In this document: piece by piece, positions 25,895 to 34,257 of the stretch
How positions within the stretch are numbered: position 1 is the stretch's first letter
Layout of the letters: each line of letters opens with the position of its first letter
Source of the DNA: an uncultured Oscillospiraceae bacterium
GTDB taxonomy: Bacteria; Bacillota; Clostridia; Oscillospirales; Oscillospiraceae
DNA: 64,000 nt
Direction of reading: 5' to 3'
NCBI GenBank assembly: GCA_944387065.1
Contig: CALXDM010000001.1
Coordinates: 186,001 to 250,000 of the forward strand
Notes under the pieces: generated by a model
Databases searched by the model: none
Seen by the model: only the letters and a program-made list of their open reading frames with translations
Told to the model about the DNA's origin: nothing
Position numbers and translations under genes: made by a program

Positions 25895-26824
25895 TCAGAA
25901 TTTTCCGTTGTCGTTCTGCCAGGTGGACGGGTCGGCGATGGTTTCCATCACGTCCCAGTGCTCCGCGATCTTGCCGTTTTCCACCCGCCACAGGTCATAG
26001 TAGCTGGTGGGAGCGCCGCCATAGGTGCCTTCGCTGACTGCCAGGACAAAGTTGCCCTGGGCCAGAATCATGTGGGTTTCATCATAAATCATCTGGATGC
26101 CCTGCTCGGCCAGGGCCGCCAGCGCCGCATTCAGACCGGAAACGCCATCCGCAATCGCGGTGTTGTGCTGGATATAGGTATCACCATCGAAGTAATCGGC
26201 AGTCTTGTCGGGGTTGTTGCCCTGCATCACATCGTAGAGGAAGTTCTCCACCAGTGCCCGGTTCTCCTCGGTCTGATCCAGGTCGGTCACCTCCATAGCG
26301 CCGTCGATCTGCGTGCGGCCAGAGGGGTTGGGCTGCCCGGCAAGAGCGGTCAGGTTATCCCAGTGCTCCGCGATTTCTCCATCCTCATCGAAGCGGAAGA
26401 CGTCGAAGGCCACCTGCTCCCCCGCTCCAGCGAAGTTGTAGACGGTCTGGAGGAACACATAGTCCCCATCCTCAAAGGCACGGATATTCTCCACGGTGGT
26501 CTCAGCATCGGCGGACGCCAGGTACTCCACAGAGCTGATGAAGGCATCCTCTCCGGTGCCATAGGCCAGGTTGTGCTGGATGTAGTTCTCATCCAGCAGT
26601 TCGCGGGCAACGTCCGTGTCGCCGGAAGCGAAGGTGCCGATCAGGGCCAGGGCCTTGTCAATGTTGCTCTGTGCAACCGGCGCGCCGCTCTCCACCTGGC
26701 TGGACGGCGCACCGCTTTCGGGCACAGGGCTGGAATCGGGGCCAGACGTGGTGTTGCTGGAGCATCCAGCCAGCACACAGGCGGTCAGGGTCAGCGAGAG
26801 CACGCTGGAAATCAACTTTTTCAT
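25895..26824 (-). CDS. lipoprotein with two tandem SnoaL-like domains
   Basis: A 309-aa protein with a signal peptide and lipobox VLAGC (Cys21), so it is anchored on the outer face of the membrane. A Ser/Pro-rich linker (residues 22-50) precedes two repeats of an NTF2/SnoaL-like fold, about 55-165 and 185-300. Both repeats contain YIQHN and a late GEIAEHWD or GKIAEHWD motif, which shows internal duplication. SnoaL-like folds bind or isomerise small hydrophobic molecules; the ligand is unknown. It lies 49 bp downstream of the NAD(P)-binding gene on the same strand, so the two are probably co-transcribed. Confidence 0.8.
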   Translation of the reverse strand: MKKLISSVLSLTLTACVLAGCSSNTTSGPDSSPVPESGAPSSQVESGAPVAQSNIDKALALIGTFASGDTDVARELLDENYIQHNLAYGTGEDAFISSVEYLASADAETTVENIRAFEDGDYVFLQTVYNFAGAGEQVAFDVFRFDEDGEIAEHWDNLTALAGQPNPSGRTQIDGAMEVTDLDQTEENRALVENFLYDVMQGNNPDKTADYFDGDTYIQHNTAIADGVSGLNAALAALAEQGIQMIYDETHMILAQGNFVLAVSEGTYGGAPTSYYDLWRVENGKIAEHWDVMETIADPSTWQNDNGKF

Positions 26825-26873
26825 GATGACATTCTCCTTTTGATCTGGATGATTATTTTTTGATCGCCGCAGT

Positions 26874-27503
26874 TCACCCGCGAACCACGGAGATGCGCTG
26901 CTGGTTGTGGCCGCCCTTCACGGCCTCGTCCACCATGGCGATGGCGTAGTCGGCATAGCTGATGATACTCTCGCCCCGGCTGTTCAAAGTGAGCTGCTCT
27001 CCGCCCAGCAGATAGTGCCCGGTGCGCTCGCCCTCCGCCTGGAAGTCCCCGGCGGGGCTGATATAGGTCCACTGGACATCCTTGCGCTGCCGCAGTTCGG
27101 TCAGGGCCTTGCCCATGCTGGCGGCCAGCGGCTTGAACGAGTCCGGGAAGTCCGGGCCGTCCATGACCTGCGCGGTATGCTCGGCGTTGACATACAGGCT
27201 TCCGGCACCGCCCACCACCAGCAGGCGGGTATCGGTGCCGCTGAGCATGTCGCACAGATGCTTGAGCGAGGTGCTGTGTAGGGGCAACGTGTCCTCCGTC
27301 CAGGCTCCAAAGGCATCAATGACCACATCAAACCCCTTCAGGTCGGCGGCGGTCAGATCGAACAGGTCCTTGCAGATGACCTTCTGGGCCTCCGTCTTGT
27401 TCTGTCCTCGAACGACCGCTGTCACATCCAAGCTGCGGCTCAGGGCCTCTTTCACGATCAGCTTGCCAGCTTTTCCATTGGCACAGATCACGGCGATTTT
27501 CAT
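26874..27503 (-). CDS. NAD(P)-binding atypical SDR (NmrA/YwnB-like)
   Basis: A 209-aa single-domain Rossmann protein. It starts MKIAVICANGKAGKLIV, a variant of the GxxGxxG nucleotide motif, followed by the acidic strand end DVVIDAFGAW and RLLVVGGAGSLYV. The family includes quinone- or flavin-reductase-like and redox-sensing proteins. No YxxxK pair is obvious, so catalysis is uncertain. Its start overlaps the stop of a 22-codon leader frame (ATGA). Confidence 0.8.
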   Translation of the reverse strand: MKIAVICANGKAGKLIVKEALSRSLDVTAVVRGQNKTEAQKVICKDLFDLTAADLKGFDVVIDAFGAWTEDTLPLHSTSLKHLCDMLSGTDTRLLVVGGAGSLYVNAEHTAQVMDGPDFPDSFKPLAASMGKALTELRQRKDVQWTYISPAGDFQAEGERTGHYLLGGEQLTLNSRGESIISYADYAIAMVDEAVKGGHNQQRISVVRG

Positions 27504-27568
27504 GTTTTCCTCTCCTTGTCGCTTATTTGTTCTCTGTCGGCATGGGGCAGCTTTTCAAAGGTGTTCAT
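27500..27568 (-). CDS. 22-residue leader peptide coupled to the SDR gene
   Basis: A short frame begins MNTFEKLPHADREQ, has 22 codons, and ends in TGA that overlaps the ATG of the SDR gene (ATGA). It has a better ribosome-binding site (CAGGAGG, eight bases before the ATG) than the SDR gene itself (GGAGAGG). It could act by translational coupling or be the leftover 5' end of a lost gene. No family is recognised. Confidence 0.45.
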   Translation of the reverse strand: MNTFEKLPHADREQISDKERKT

Positions 27569-27788
27569 GGGCAATCCCTCCTGATGCTTGGCGGGATCGG
27601 TGTTCCCCCTGCCCTTGCAAATTCATGATAGCGCGGAGAACACCCGTTGAAAAGTACGCACAATATTGTGCTATGGTCACTCCTTGGTAACAATCAGGCC
27701 GTTACCCAGGGGATACCTTTTGATGATTGCAAGGTTTTCCCGCCCCTTCAAACAAAACATGACGGCCCCAAAAAGAGGGAAAGATCTC
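27569..27788. promoter_or_regulatory. regulatory region with palindromes upstream of the SDR operon
   Basis: It contains the perfect 14-bp palindrome GCACAATATTGTGC (27658-27671) and an inverted repeat GGTAAC-9-GTTACC (27686-27706). On the minus strand a weak TTTTCA-17-TATCAT pair follows the palindrome, so a repressor bound there would block the SDR operon. No regulator gene is adjacent. Confidence 0.45.
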
Positions 27789-27818
27789 TTGATTTGAATC
27801 TGTTTGATCGCTTATAAT
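27789..27818 (+). promoter_or_regulatory. promoter of the carboxymuconolactone-decarboxylase-like gene
   Basis: TTGATT (27789-27794), an 18-bp spacer and TATAAT (27813-27818), about 120 bp before the gene. Confidence 0.65.
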
Positions 27819-27936
27819 CAGAAAGAGCAGCCATCCTTGTTCTTCGCTCCCGGTGGATCCGGAACCCCACAGGCTGTCACCCGGTATCCCAGATGGGCGT
27901 CCAGCCAACCCTGTCAAATTTTTGGAGGTGATCCCC

Positions 27937-28638
27937 ATGGATCTATGGAGTGCTTTGCGCGCCACCGACCCGGAATTTTCAGAGCGTTTGACCCACTTTG
28001 CCTTCCATGAGGTGGTGGATGAGCCCGGCCTGGAGCTGGATCCCGCCACCCGCCATACCGCCATCCTGGCCGCCCTGCTGGGCTGCCAGGGCCTGGAGGT
28101 CTTTGAGCGCCTGGCCCTGCCCCAGGCCCTGGACGACGGACTGTCCCCCGTGGCGGTCAAGGAGATCGTCTACCAGGCGGTGGACTACCTGGGCATGGGC
28201 CAGGTGCTGCCCTTCCTGGAGGCCGCCAACCGGGTGCTGACCGCCCGGGGGGTTGCCCTGCCCCTGCCCGGCCAGGCCACCACCACCCTGGACAACCGCC
28301 TGGAGCGGGGGGCCCAGGCTCAGGCGGACATCTTCGGCCCCCAGATGCTGGAGGCGTGGAAGTCCAGCCCGGTCAACCGTTGGCTGGCCGCCAACTGCTT
28401 TGGCGATTACTACACCCGCACCGGGCTGAGCCTGCCCCAGCGGGAGATGATCACCTTCTGCTTCCTGGCCGCCCAGGGCGGGTGCGAGCCCCAGCTCACC
28501 GCCCACGCCAAGGGCAACCTAAACCTGGGCAACGATCAGGACTTCCTGATGCGGGTGGTGTGCCAATGCCTGCCCTATATCGGCTACCCCCGCAGCCTGA
28601 ACGCCATCACCTGCATCCAGAAGGCGGCCCAAGGTTAA
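27937..28638 (+). CDS. carboxymuconolactone decarboxylase family protein (AhpD-like fold, two domains)
   Basis: A 233-aa protein with two CMD-like helical domains, residues about 35-105 and 150-225. The second holds the conserved stretch LPQREMITFCFLAAQGGCEP followed by QLTAHAKGNLNLG. The AhpD CxxC pair is absent; a single Cys is seen at the equivalent place, so a peroxidase or thiol-disulfide role is doubtful and a gamma-CMD or unknown role is more likely. GGAGGTG precedes the ATG at 27937; a longer frame from 27853 has no site. Genes of this kind often occur with SnoaL and SDR proteins in anaerobe redox clusters, as here. Confidence 0.8.
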   Translation: MDLWSALRATDPEFSERLTHFAFHEVVDEPGLELDPATRHTAILAALLGCQGLEVFERLALPQALDDGLSPVAVKEIVYQAVDYLGMGQVLPFLEAANRVLTARGVALPLPGQATTTLDNRLERGAQAQADIFGPQMLEAWKSSPVNRWLAANCFGDYYTRTGLSLPQREMITFCFLAAQGGCEPQLTAHAKGNLNLGNDQDFLMRVVCQCLPYIGYPRSLNAITCIQKAAQG

Positions 28639-28661
28639 CCGCCCTGTCCAAAGCCAAAGCA

Positions 28662-28700
28662 AGCGGCCGCCCACGGGCAAATTGCCCGCGGGCGGCCGCT
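28662..28700. terminator. terminator between two convergent genes
   Basis: AGCGGCCGCCC-A-CGGGCAA pairs with TTGCCCG-C-GGGCGGCCGCT across one mismatch. The CMD-like gene ends 24 bp to the left and the convergent TetR gene ends four bases to the right. Confidence 0.65.
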
Positions 28701-28703
28701 GCT

Positions 28704-29291
28704 CTATCTCTCTCCCCTGTTCTGGAAAAAGCCCATTCCATCCCGCATGATCCCCTCCGCCAGGGCGGCCATCTCCTCCGCGCTGGTGGCCATCCCCTCC
28801 CCCAGCCACGTCTCCAGCAGGCCCACGCAGCCGCTGCTCACAAAGGCGTAGTAGTAGCCCAGCTGCTTGGGGGTGGCCTGGGGGAAGCTCAGCCGGTAGG
28901 CCTCAGTAAAATACTCCCTGCCCAGGCGCACCAGCCGCCGGGCAAACTCCTTGTCCCCGTTGGGACCCAGCACCATGGCGCACAGATCCGCGTTGGCTCC
29001 CAGGGTGCGGAACAGCTCGGCAGTCACCTCCAACAGGCTCCGGGCCTCTGGCGGCCCCTCCAGCAGCCGGCTCAGCCCCCGTCGGACCGCCTCCATCAGC
29101 TCCTCCTCCAGCTGGCCCAGCAGGTCGTACAGCCCCGTATAGTGGGCATAGAAGGTCCCCCGGCTCACCCCCGCGCTGGCACACAGCTCCTTGACCGAAA
29201 TGCTCTGGATGGGCTTGCGCCGCAAAAGCCCGGTAAAAGCCCTGCGGATCGTCCGTTTGGTGGCTCTGGTGCGTTGGTCGTTGGTCCCCAT
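28704..29291 (-). CDS. TetR-family transcriptional regulator
   Basis: A regulator of about 195 aa. The HTH reads VKELCASAGVSRGTFYAHYTGLYDLLGQLE, and the C-terminal half resembles TetR-like domains found next to dehydrogenase genes. It is divergent from the extended SDR at 29477, which makes that gene its likely target. The ATG at 29291 is used; a start at 29306 is also possible. Confidence 0.85.
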   Translation of the reverse strand: MGTNDQRTRATKRTIRRAFTGLLRRKPIQSISVKELCASAGVSRGTFYAHYTGLYDLLGQLEEELMEAVRRGLSRLLEGPPEARSLLEVTAELFRTLGANADLCAMVLGPNGDKEFARRLVRLGREYFTEAYRLSFPQATPKQLGYYYAFVSSGCVGLLETWLGEGMATSAEEMAALAEGIMRDGMGFFQNRGER

Positions 29292-29394
29292 GGCCCCGCC
29301 CCCCAACTGAAAATTTTTTGTGAACTTCCGCCAATTCTGAACAATCCCTGTGCAGTATGTTCAGGATCTTGCCGATGGTTCCTCTCCCAGCCCC

Positions 29395-29462
29395 TTGTGC
29401 TTCTCTTGTACATCCATTATAATATGGATTAGTAAGAAGCGCAACCGCAGATGTTTGTACAT
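29395..29462 (+). promoter_or_regulatory. promoter and TTGTACAT repeats in front of the extended SDR gene
   Basis: TTGTGC (29395-29400), 17 bp, TATAAT (29418-29423). The octamer TTGTACAT occurs twice, at 29406-29413 inside the promoter spacer and at 29455-29462 beside the Shine-Dalgarno. Each contains the palindrome TGTACA. They are candidate binding sites for the divergent TetR. Confidence 0.6.
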
Positions 29463-29476
29463 AGGGAGGGCTTGAT

Positions 29477-30484
29477 GTGAAAAAAACCTATCTCATCACC
29501 GGGGCCAACGGACATCTGGGCAGCACCATCGCCCGCGCCCTCTCCCGACAGGGGGAGCAGGTGCGGGGACTGATCCTACCTGGTCAGGCGGGGGTGCCCC
29601 TGCCCGGCGTGCGCTACCTCCAGGGTGACGTGCGCGATCCGGATACCCTCCTGCCCCTGTTTGAGGGGCTGCGTAGCCGGAAGGTCTTTGTCCTTCACAC
29701 CGCCGGTGTGGTGGACATCTCCGACCAAGTCTCCCCCCGCACCTATGCGGTCAACGTGGAGGGAACCCGGAACGTGCTGGATCTGTGCCGGCAGTTCCGG
29801 ATCTCCCGGATGGTGTATGTCAGTTCGGTGCACGCCATCCCCGAGGGGGAGAAGTCCAGCGTGCTCCATGAGGTGTCCCGCTTCTCCCCGGACGCGGTGG
29901 TGGGAGGGTATGCCAAGACCAAAGCGGAGGCCACCCAGGCGGTGCTGGACGCGGTGAAAGCGGGGGATCTGGACGCGGTGGTGGTCCATCCCTCCGGCAT
30001 CCTGGGCCCCTACGACCGGTCGGGCAACCACCTGGTCCAGCTCATCAGCGACTACCTGCGGGGCAAGCTGCCCGCCTGCGTCCGGGGCGGCTATGACTTC
30101 GTGGACGTGCGGGACGTGGCCGATGGCTGCCTGCTGGCCCTGGAAAAGGGGGCGCGGGGGCAGTGCTACATCCTCTCCAACCGGCACTATGAGATCCGGG
30201 ACGTGCTGGCCATGGTACGCAAGCTGGCCGGGGGCCGGCGGCTGGCCGTGCTGCCCCATTGGATGGCCCGGGCCGCTCTGCCCGCTATCCGCCTGCACGC
30301 CAAGCGCACCAAAAAGCGCCCCCTGTTCACCCGCTACTCCCTGCACACCCTGCTGAGCAACGATAAGTTCTGCCACGACAAGGCCACCGCCGAGCTGGGC
30401 TACCGCCCTCGGGACCTGATCCAGACCCTGCGGGACACCATCTCCTGGAACCGGGGTGAGCTGGAGTCCCCCTCCCTGGCCTGA
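29477..30484 (+). CDS. NAD(P)-dependent epimerase/dehydratase (extended SDR)
   Basis: A 335-aa extended SDR with the nucleotide motif TGANGHLG (8-15), a serine in YVSSVHA and the catalytic pair in GGYAKTKAE (YxxxK). It is closest in layout to dihydroflavonol-reductase or cinnamoyl-reductase-like enzymes that reduce carbonyls; the substrate is unknown. The start is GTG at 29477, since the overlapping ATG at 29475 is followed at once by TGA. GGGAGGG precedes it. Confidence 0.85.
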   Translation: MKKTYLITGANGHLGSTIARALSRQGEQVRGLILPGQAGVPLPGVRYLQGDVRDPDTLLPLFEGLRSRKVFVLHTAGVVDISDQVSPRTYAVNVEGTRNVLDLCRQFRISRMVYVSSVHAIPEGEKSSVLHEVSRFSPDAVVGGYAKTKAEATQAVLDAVKAGDLDAVVVHPSGILGPYDRSGNHLVQLISDYLRGKLPACVRGGYDFVDVRDVADGCLLALEKGARGQCYILSNRHYEIRDVLAMVRKLAGGRRLAVLPHWMARAALPAIRLHAKRTKKRPLFTRYSLHTLLSNDKFCHDKATAELGYRPRDLIQTLRDTISWNRGELESPSLA

Positions 30485-30566
30485 CCCATGGCGACCACGC
30501 AATCCGTAGACCGGGGGACAAGCCCATTCACCCAGCGGGGGCATACACCTGCCATGTTGTGCAACA

Positions 30567-30605
30567 AGCCCGGAGGACGGAACCTGTGTTCCGCCCTCCG
30601 GGCTT
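30567..30605. terminator. terminator between the SDR and spoIIIE/ftsK
   Basis: AAGCCCGGAGG-A-CGGAAC (30567 onward) pairs with GTTCCG-C-CCTCCGGGCTT, with a CTGT loop and TTT on the plus side. It serves two convergent genes. Confidence 0.7.
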
Positions 30606-30608
30606 TCC

Positions 30609-33239
30609 TCATTCCTCCAGGTCAAAGGGGGGCAGGTCCTCCTCCGGAAGGGTTTTCTCCAGGTCAGGTTGGGGGGCCTCCGCCACCGGGGCGGGGCCGT
30701 CCATCTCCTGGCGGTAGCGCATCTCCTGCCACTGCTCCTTGGTGATGAGCAGCTGCCGGGGCTTGGAACCCTCAAAGGGGCCTACCACCCCCTTCTCCTC
30801 CATCTGGTCCACCAGCCGGGCCGCCCGGCCGTAGCCCAGTTTCAGCCGCCGCTGAAGCATGGACACCGAGGCCTGTCCCATCTCCAGCACCACCTCAATG
30901 GCGGCGGGCAGCAGCTCGTCAAAGTCCTCGCCGCCGGTAGCGGGATCCGCCCCCGCCCCCTTGGCGCCCTTCTCCTTCTCCTGGGCGTGCCGGTCGATCT
31001 CGTGCATCACCGACTCGTCGTACTGAGCGGCGGCCCCCTCCTTGATGAAGTCCACCACTTGGGCCACCTCCTCCTCCGAGATAAAGCAGCCCTGCACCCG
31101 GCGGGGCTTGCCTTGTCCCAGCGGAGCGTAAAGCATATCCCCTTTCCCCACCAGCTTCTCCGCGCCGGTGGCGTCCAGGATGATGCGCGACTCCATCCCC
31201 GAGGCCACCGCGAAGGCGATGCGGCTGGGAATGTTGGCCTTCATCAGGCCGGTGATCACGTCGGCGGAGGGCCGCTGGGTGGCGATGACCAGGTGCATCC
31301 CCGAGGCCCGGCCCATCTGGGCCACCCGGCAGATGGACTCCTCCACCTCTTTGGCCGCCACCAGCATCAGGTCGGCCAGCTCGTCGATGACCACCACGAT
31401 CTGGGGCAGGGCCGGTTTGCCCTCCCGCCGGGCGTGGTTGTTGTAAGAGGCCAGGTCCTTGGCTCCCACCTCGGAGAAGGTCTTGTAGCGCTTCATCATC
31501 TCGCTCACCGCCCATTGCAACGCCCCGGCGGCCTTCTTGGGATCGGTCACCACCGGGATGAGCAGGTGGGGGATTCCGTTGTACACCCCCAGCTCCACCA
31601 TCTTGGGGTCCACCATAATCAGGCGCACCTCATCCGGAGTGGCCTTGTACAGAAGGGAGACGATCAGGCTGTTGGTACACACCGATTTACCCGAGCCGGT
31701 GGTACCGGCGATGAGCATATGGGGCAGCCGGGCGATGTCCCCCACCACGCAGTTGCCCCCGATGTCCTTGCCCACGGCAAAGGACACCTTAGAGGGGCTC
31801 TCCACAAATTCCTTGGAGGAGATCACGTCCCGGGCAGCCACCGGGGTGACCTGGCGGTTGGGCACCTCGATGCCCACGGTGGAGATCTTGTTGGGGATGG
31901 GGGCCACCCGCACCGCCGATACCCCCAGGGACAGGGCGATGTCATCGGACAGCTTGGTCAGCTTATTCAGCTTGACCCCCTGCTCCAGCTCCAGCTCGTA
32001 ACGGGTGACCGCAGGGCCCCGGGTGACGTTCACCACCCGGGCGTCCACGTCGAAGGACACCAGCGTGTCCTGCAGCCGCTGCTGGTTGGCCTGTAACTCC
32101 CCTCCCGCTCCCGAGGCAGGGCCGCCAGCCCCTTCCCGCAGCAGGGAGATGGGGGGATAGCGGTAGGCCTGGGGCTCCTGCTCCAAGCTGTCCTCGATCT
32201 CCCGGGCCACCTCCTCCCGGGCCTGCCGGGCCTGCTGGCTGGTGATCTGCTCCGGCTCCTGCTCCCTGGTCACAGCGGGCTCCCGGATCACCGCCGGCCC
32301 CTGCTCTGGGGCGGCCAAGTCCGTCATGGGCTCCAGCTCGGGCACATCTTCATATTGGGGGGGCTCGGGCTCGGCATGGGCCGTCTCCCGTCCGGTGAGC
32401 ACCTCGTCGGGGGCCGCCACCCCCGCCACCCGGTCAAACAGCTTCTTCTTGCGGATGCTGGTCACCGGCCGGGTGGGGGCCTTTGCGGTGACCGGCCCGT
32501 CGTCCACCGGGATGTCGATCTCCGCCCTCCTGCCCTGGCCGCCCCAGGCGCGAGGCTGCTCCACCGGCCGGGGTGGGGCCAACTCCTCATCCTCCTGCTG
32601 AACATAGTCCGGGCGGTTCTCCCGCCGCTCCCGGGCCGCCCAGTACACGTCCAGGATGGTGCGGTTGAAGGCGTACAGCAGGGCCAGCACCCCGGCCAGG
32701 ATGAGCACCACCAGCGCGCCGATCCTGCTAAAGGCAAACTGGAAAGCCAGCCCCAGCAACCCGGACACTACCCCGCCGGACTGCCCCGCCTGGCCGGTGG
32801 CCCACATCTCCCCGATCAGCCCCGCTCCCTGGGGCAGTTCTGCTCGGCTGATCAGCAGGTGCAGCACCGCGCCAACCAGCACTGGCACCGACAAGGCGCT
32901 GACCAGGCGCAGGCGCACCGGGCGGCCACGGTGGAAAATCAGGATGTAGGCCGAGAGCAGCAGGATGGGAGGGGCCAGGTAGTAGCCATAGCCGAACAGC
33001 CCCTGGAGCAGCCCCCGGAACAGATCGATGAACAGGGCCTGCACCCCGAAATAGCCGATGGCCCCGAAGAAGGCCAGCAGCAGGCACACCGCTCCCCCCA
33101 CCTCCCGGCGCACCGGACGGCGGGCGGGCGGATGTTGCGCTTTCTTCCCCCGGGCGCCGGACTGGCCTGCCCGCTTCTTGCCCCCGACCGGCCGTGATGA
33201 GCCGCCCCTGGAGCCTGTTTTCTTCTGTACAGAAGCCAT
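30609..33239 (-). CDS. ftsK: DNA translocase FtsK/SpoIIIE
   Basis: A protein of about 876 aa. The basic N-terminus is followed by about four membrane helices (residues 45-200), a proline- and acid-rich linker, and a RecA-like motor with Walker A AGTTGSGKS near residue 515 and Walker B IVVVIDELADLM. The C-terminal winged-helix gamma domain (QASVSMLQRRLKLGYGRAAR) reads KOPS/SRS-type DNA signals. It pumps chromosomal DNA through the division or sporulation septum. The tepA-(uppP)-spoIIIE order resembles Bacillus tepA-ylzJ-spoIIIE, which favours a SpoIIIE role. The ATG at 33239 was chosen for the GGGAGG upstream. Confidence 0.93.
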   Translation of the reverse strand: MASVQKKTGSRGGSSRPVGGKKRAGQSGARGKKAQHPPARRPVRREVGGAVCLLLAFFGAIGYFGVQALFIDLFRGLLQGLFGYGYYLAPPILLLSAYILIFHRGRPVRLRLVSALSVPVLVGAVLHLLISRAELPQGAGLIGEMWATGQAGQSGGVVSGLLGLAFQFAFSRIGALVVLILAGVLALLYAFNRTILDVYWAARERRENRPDYVQQEDEELAPPRPVEQPRAWGGQGRRAEIDIPVDDGPVTAKAPTRPVTSIRKKKLFDRVAGVAAPDEVLTGRETAHAEPEPPQYEDVPELEPMTDLAAPEQGPAVIREPAVTREQEPEQITSQQARQAREEVAREIEDSLEQEPQAYRYPPISLLREGAGGPASGAGGELQANQQRLQDTLVSFDVDARVVNVTRGPAVTRYELELEQGVKLNKLTKLSDDIALSLGVSAVRVAPIPNKISTVGIEVPNRQVTPVAARDVISSKEFVESPSKVSFAVGKDIGGNCVVGDIARLPHMLIAGTTGSGKSVCTNSLIVSLLYKATPDEVRLIMVDPKMVELGVYNGIPHLLIPVVTDPKKAAGALQWAVSEMMKRYKTFSEVGAKDLASYNNHARREGKPALPQIVVVIDELADLMLVAAKEVEESICRVAQMGRASGMHLVIATQRPSADVITGLMKANIPSRIAFAVASGMESRIILDATGAEKLVGKGDMLYAPLGQGKPRRVQGCFISEEEVAQVVDFIKEGAAAQYDESVMHEIDRHAQEKEKGAKGAGADPATGGEDFDELLPAAIEVVLEMGQASVSMLQRRLKLGYGRAARLVDQMEEKGVVGPFEGSKPRQLLITKEQWQEMRYRQEMDGPAPVAEAPQPDLEKTLPEEDLPPFDLEE

Positions 33240-33252
33240 GTCCGACCTCCCG

Positions 33253-34095
33253 TCAACCCATTGTAAAGGATGCCACCAGCGCCACGGCGCCCACGATCCA
33301 GCAGTAGTACGCGAACTTCCCAAACTTGCCCTTGTCGGCCAGCATCTTTACCAGTTGGATGGCAAAGTAGCCCACCACCCCGGCCACCACCATGCCCACC
33401 AGGTACATGGGCAGCCGGTCCAGGTCCACCTCCACCTCCCCGGTGAACACCTTGACCACCTGGAGTAAGGTGGCCCCCAGCACCGCGGGCAGGGAGAGCA
33501 GGAAGGAATAGCGCACGGCGAACTTCCGGTCAAAGCCCAGCATCATCCCCGCCGAGATTGTGGTGCCCGACCGGGACAGGCCGGGAATAGTAGCCACCCC
33601 CTGGGCCACCCCCACCAGCAGGGCGTCCTTCACCGTGGCGGTGCGGGCGGTCTTAACCCCCCGGGCCAGCCGGTCGGAGAGGAACAGCACACATCCGGTA
33701 ACCAGCAGCATCAGCGCCACCGCCGCCGGGCTGTTGCCCAGGCTCTCCACCTGGGCCTCAATGGGCAGCACCACCAGCAGGGGCAGGGTGCCCACGATGA
33801 CCATCAGCACCAGGCGGCGGGCCTCCGGCGGGCGGGCCGTCTCCCGAGCACCCCGCCGGGTGCACAGCGCGGACGCCCCCCGGAAAAACTCCAGGATCAT
33901 CTCGGCGATGTCCTTGCGGTAGACCACGCACACCGCGATGAGGGTGGCAAAGTGGAGCAGGATGTTGTAGAGGTTATCCACCTCCTCCATCTGGGAGAAG
34001 TGCTGCAGCAAAGTCAGGTGCCCGGAACTGGAAATGGGCAAAAACTCCGCCACTCCCTGGACAAAGCCCAGGAGGACCGCCATGAAATAGGACAA
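33253..34095 (-). CDS. uppP: undecaprenyl-diphosphate phosphatase
   Basis: An integral membrane protein of about 280 aa of the UppP/BacA family, which recycles undecaprenyl-PP for wall synthesis and gives bacitracin tolerance. Signature motifs are GVAEFLPISSSGHL near the N-terminus and GLSRSGTTI in the middle. Three starts are possible: GTG 34104, TTG 34095 and ATG 34083. TTG 34095 is preferred because GAGGTG lies six bases upstream, whereas the ATG is 18 bases away. spoIIIE/ftsK starts 13 bp downstream, so they are co-transcribed. Confidence 0.92.
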   Translation of the reverse strand: MSYFMAVLLGFVQGVAEFLPISSSGHLTLLQHFSQMEEVDNLYNILLHFATLIAVCVVYRKDIAEMILEFFRGASALCTRRGARETARPPEARRLVLMVIVGTLPLLVVLPIEAQVESLGNSPAAVALMLLVTGCVLFLSDRLARGVKTARTATVKDALLVGVAQGVATIPGLSRSGTTISAGMMLGFDRKFAVRYSFLLSLPAVLGATLLQVVKVFTGEVEVDLDRLPMYLVGMVVAGVVGYFAIQLVKMLADKGKFGKFAYYCWIVGAVALVASFTMG

Positions 34096-34163
34096 CGCGC
34101 TCACCTCATATCAGCAGTTTCAGCCCGCCCGCCCGGCCGGCGCGCAAGCTGGTACAACTGATT

Positions 34164-34193
34164 ATATTACCACATTCTCCCCCTAAATGCCAG
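34164..34193 (-). promoter_or_regulatory. possible uppP promoter
   Basis: On the minus strand CTGGCA (34188-34193), 18 bp, and TGG-TAATAT (34164-34169), an extended -10; an overlapping TATAAT is also present. The region is AT-rich between GC-rich genes. Confidence 0.45.
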
Positions 34194-34213
34194 TTTATTT
34201 TTCTCTCCCGGCC

Positions 34214-34252
34214 ATGGAAACGGGACGCCCCAGTGGGGCGTCCCGTTTCCAT
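34214..34252 (-). terminator. hairpin after tepA
   Basis: ATGGAAACGGGACGCCCCA and its perfect complement form a stem of about 19 bp, starting six bases after the tepA stop. There is no U-tract on either strand, so it may stabilise the 3' end as well as terminate. Confidence 0.55.
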
Positions 34253-34257
34253 AGTCC

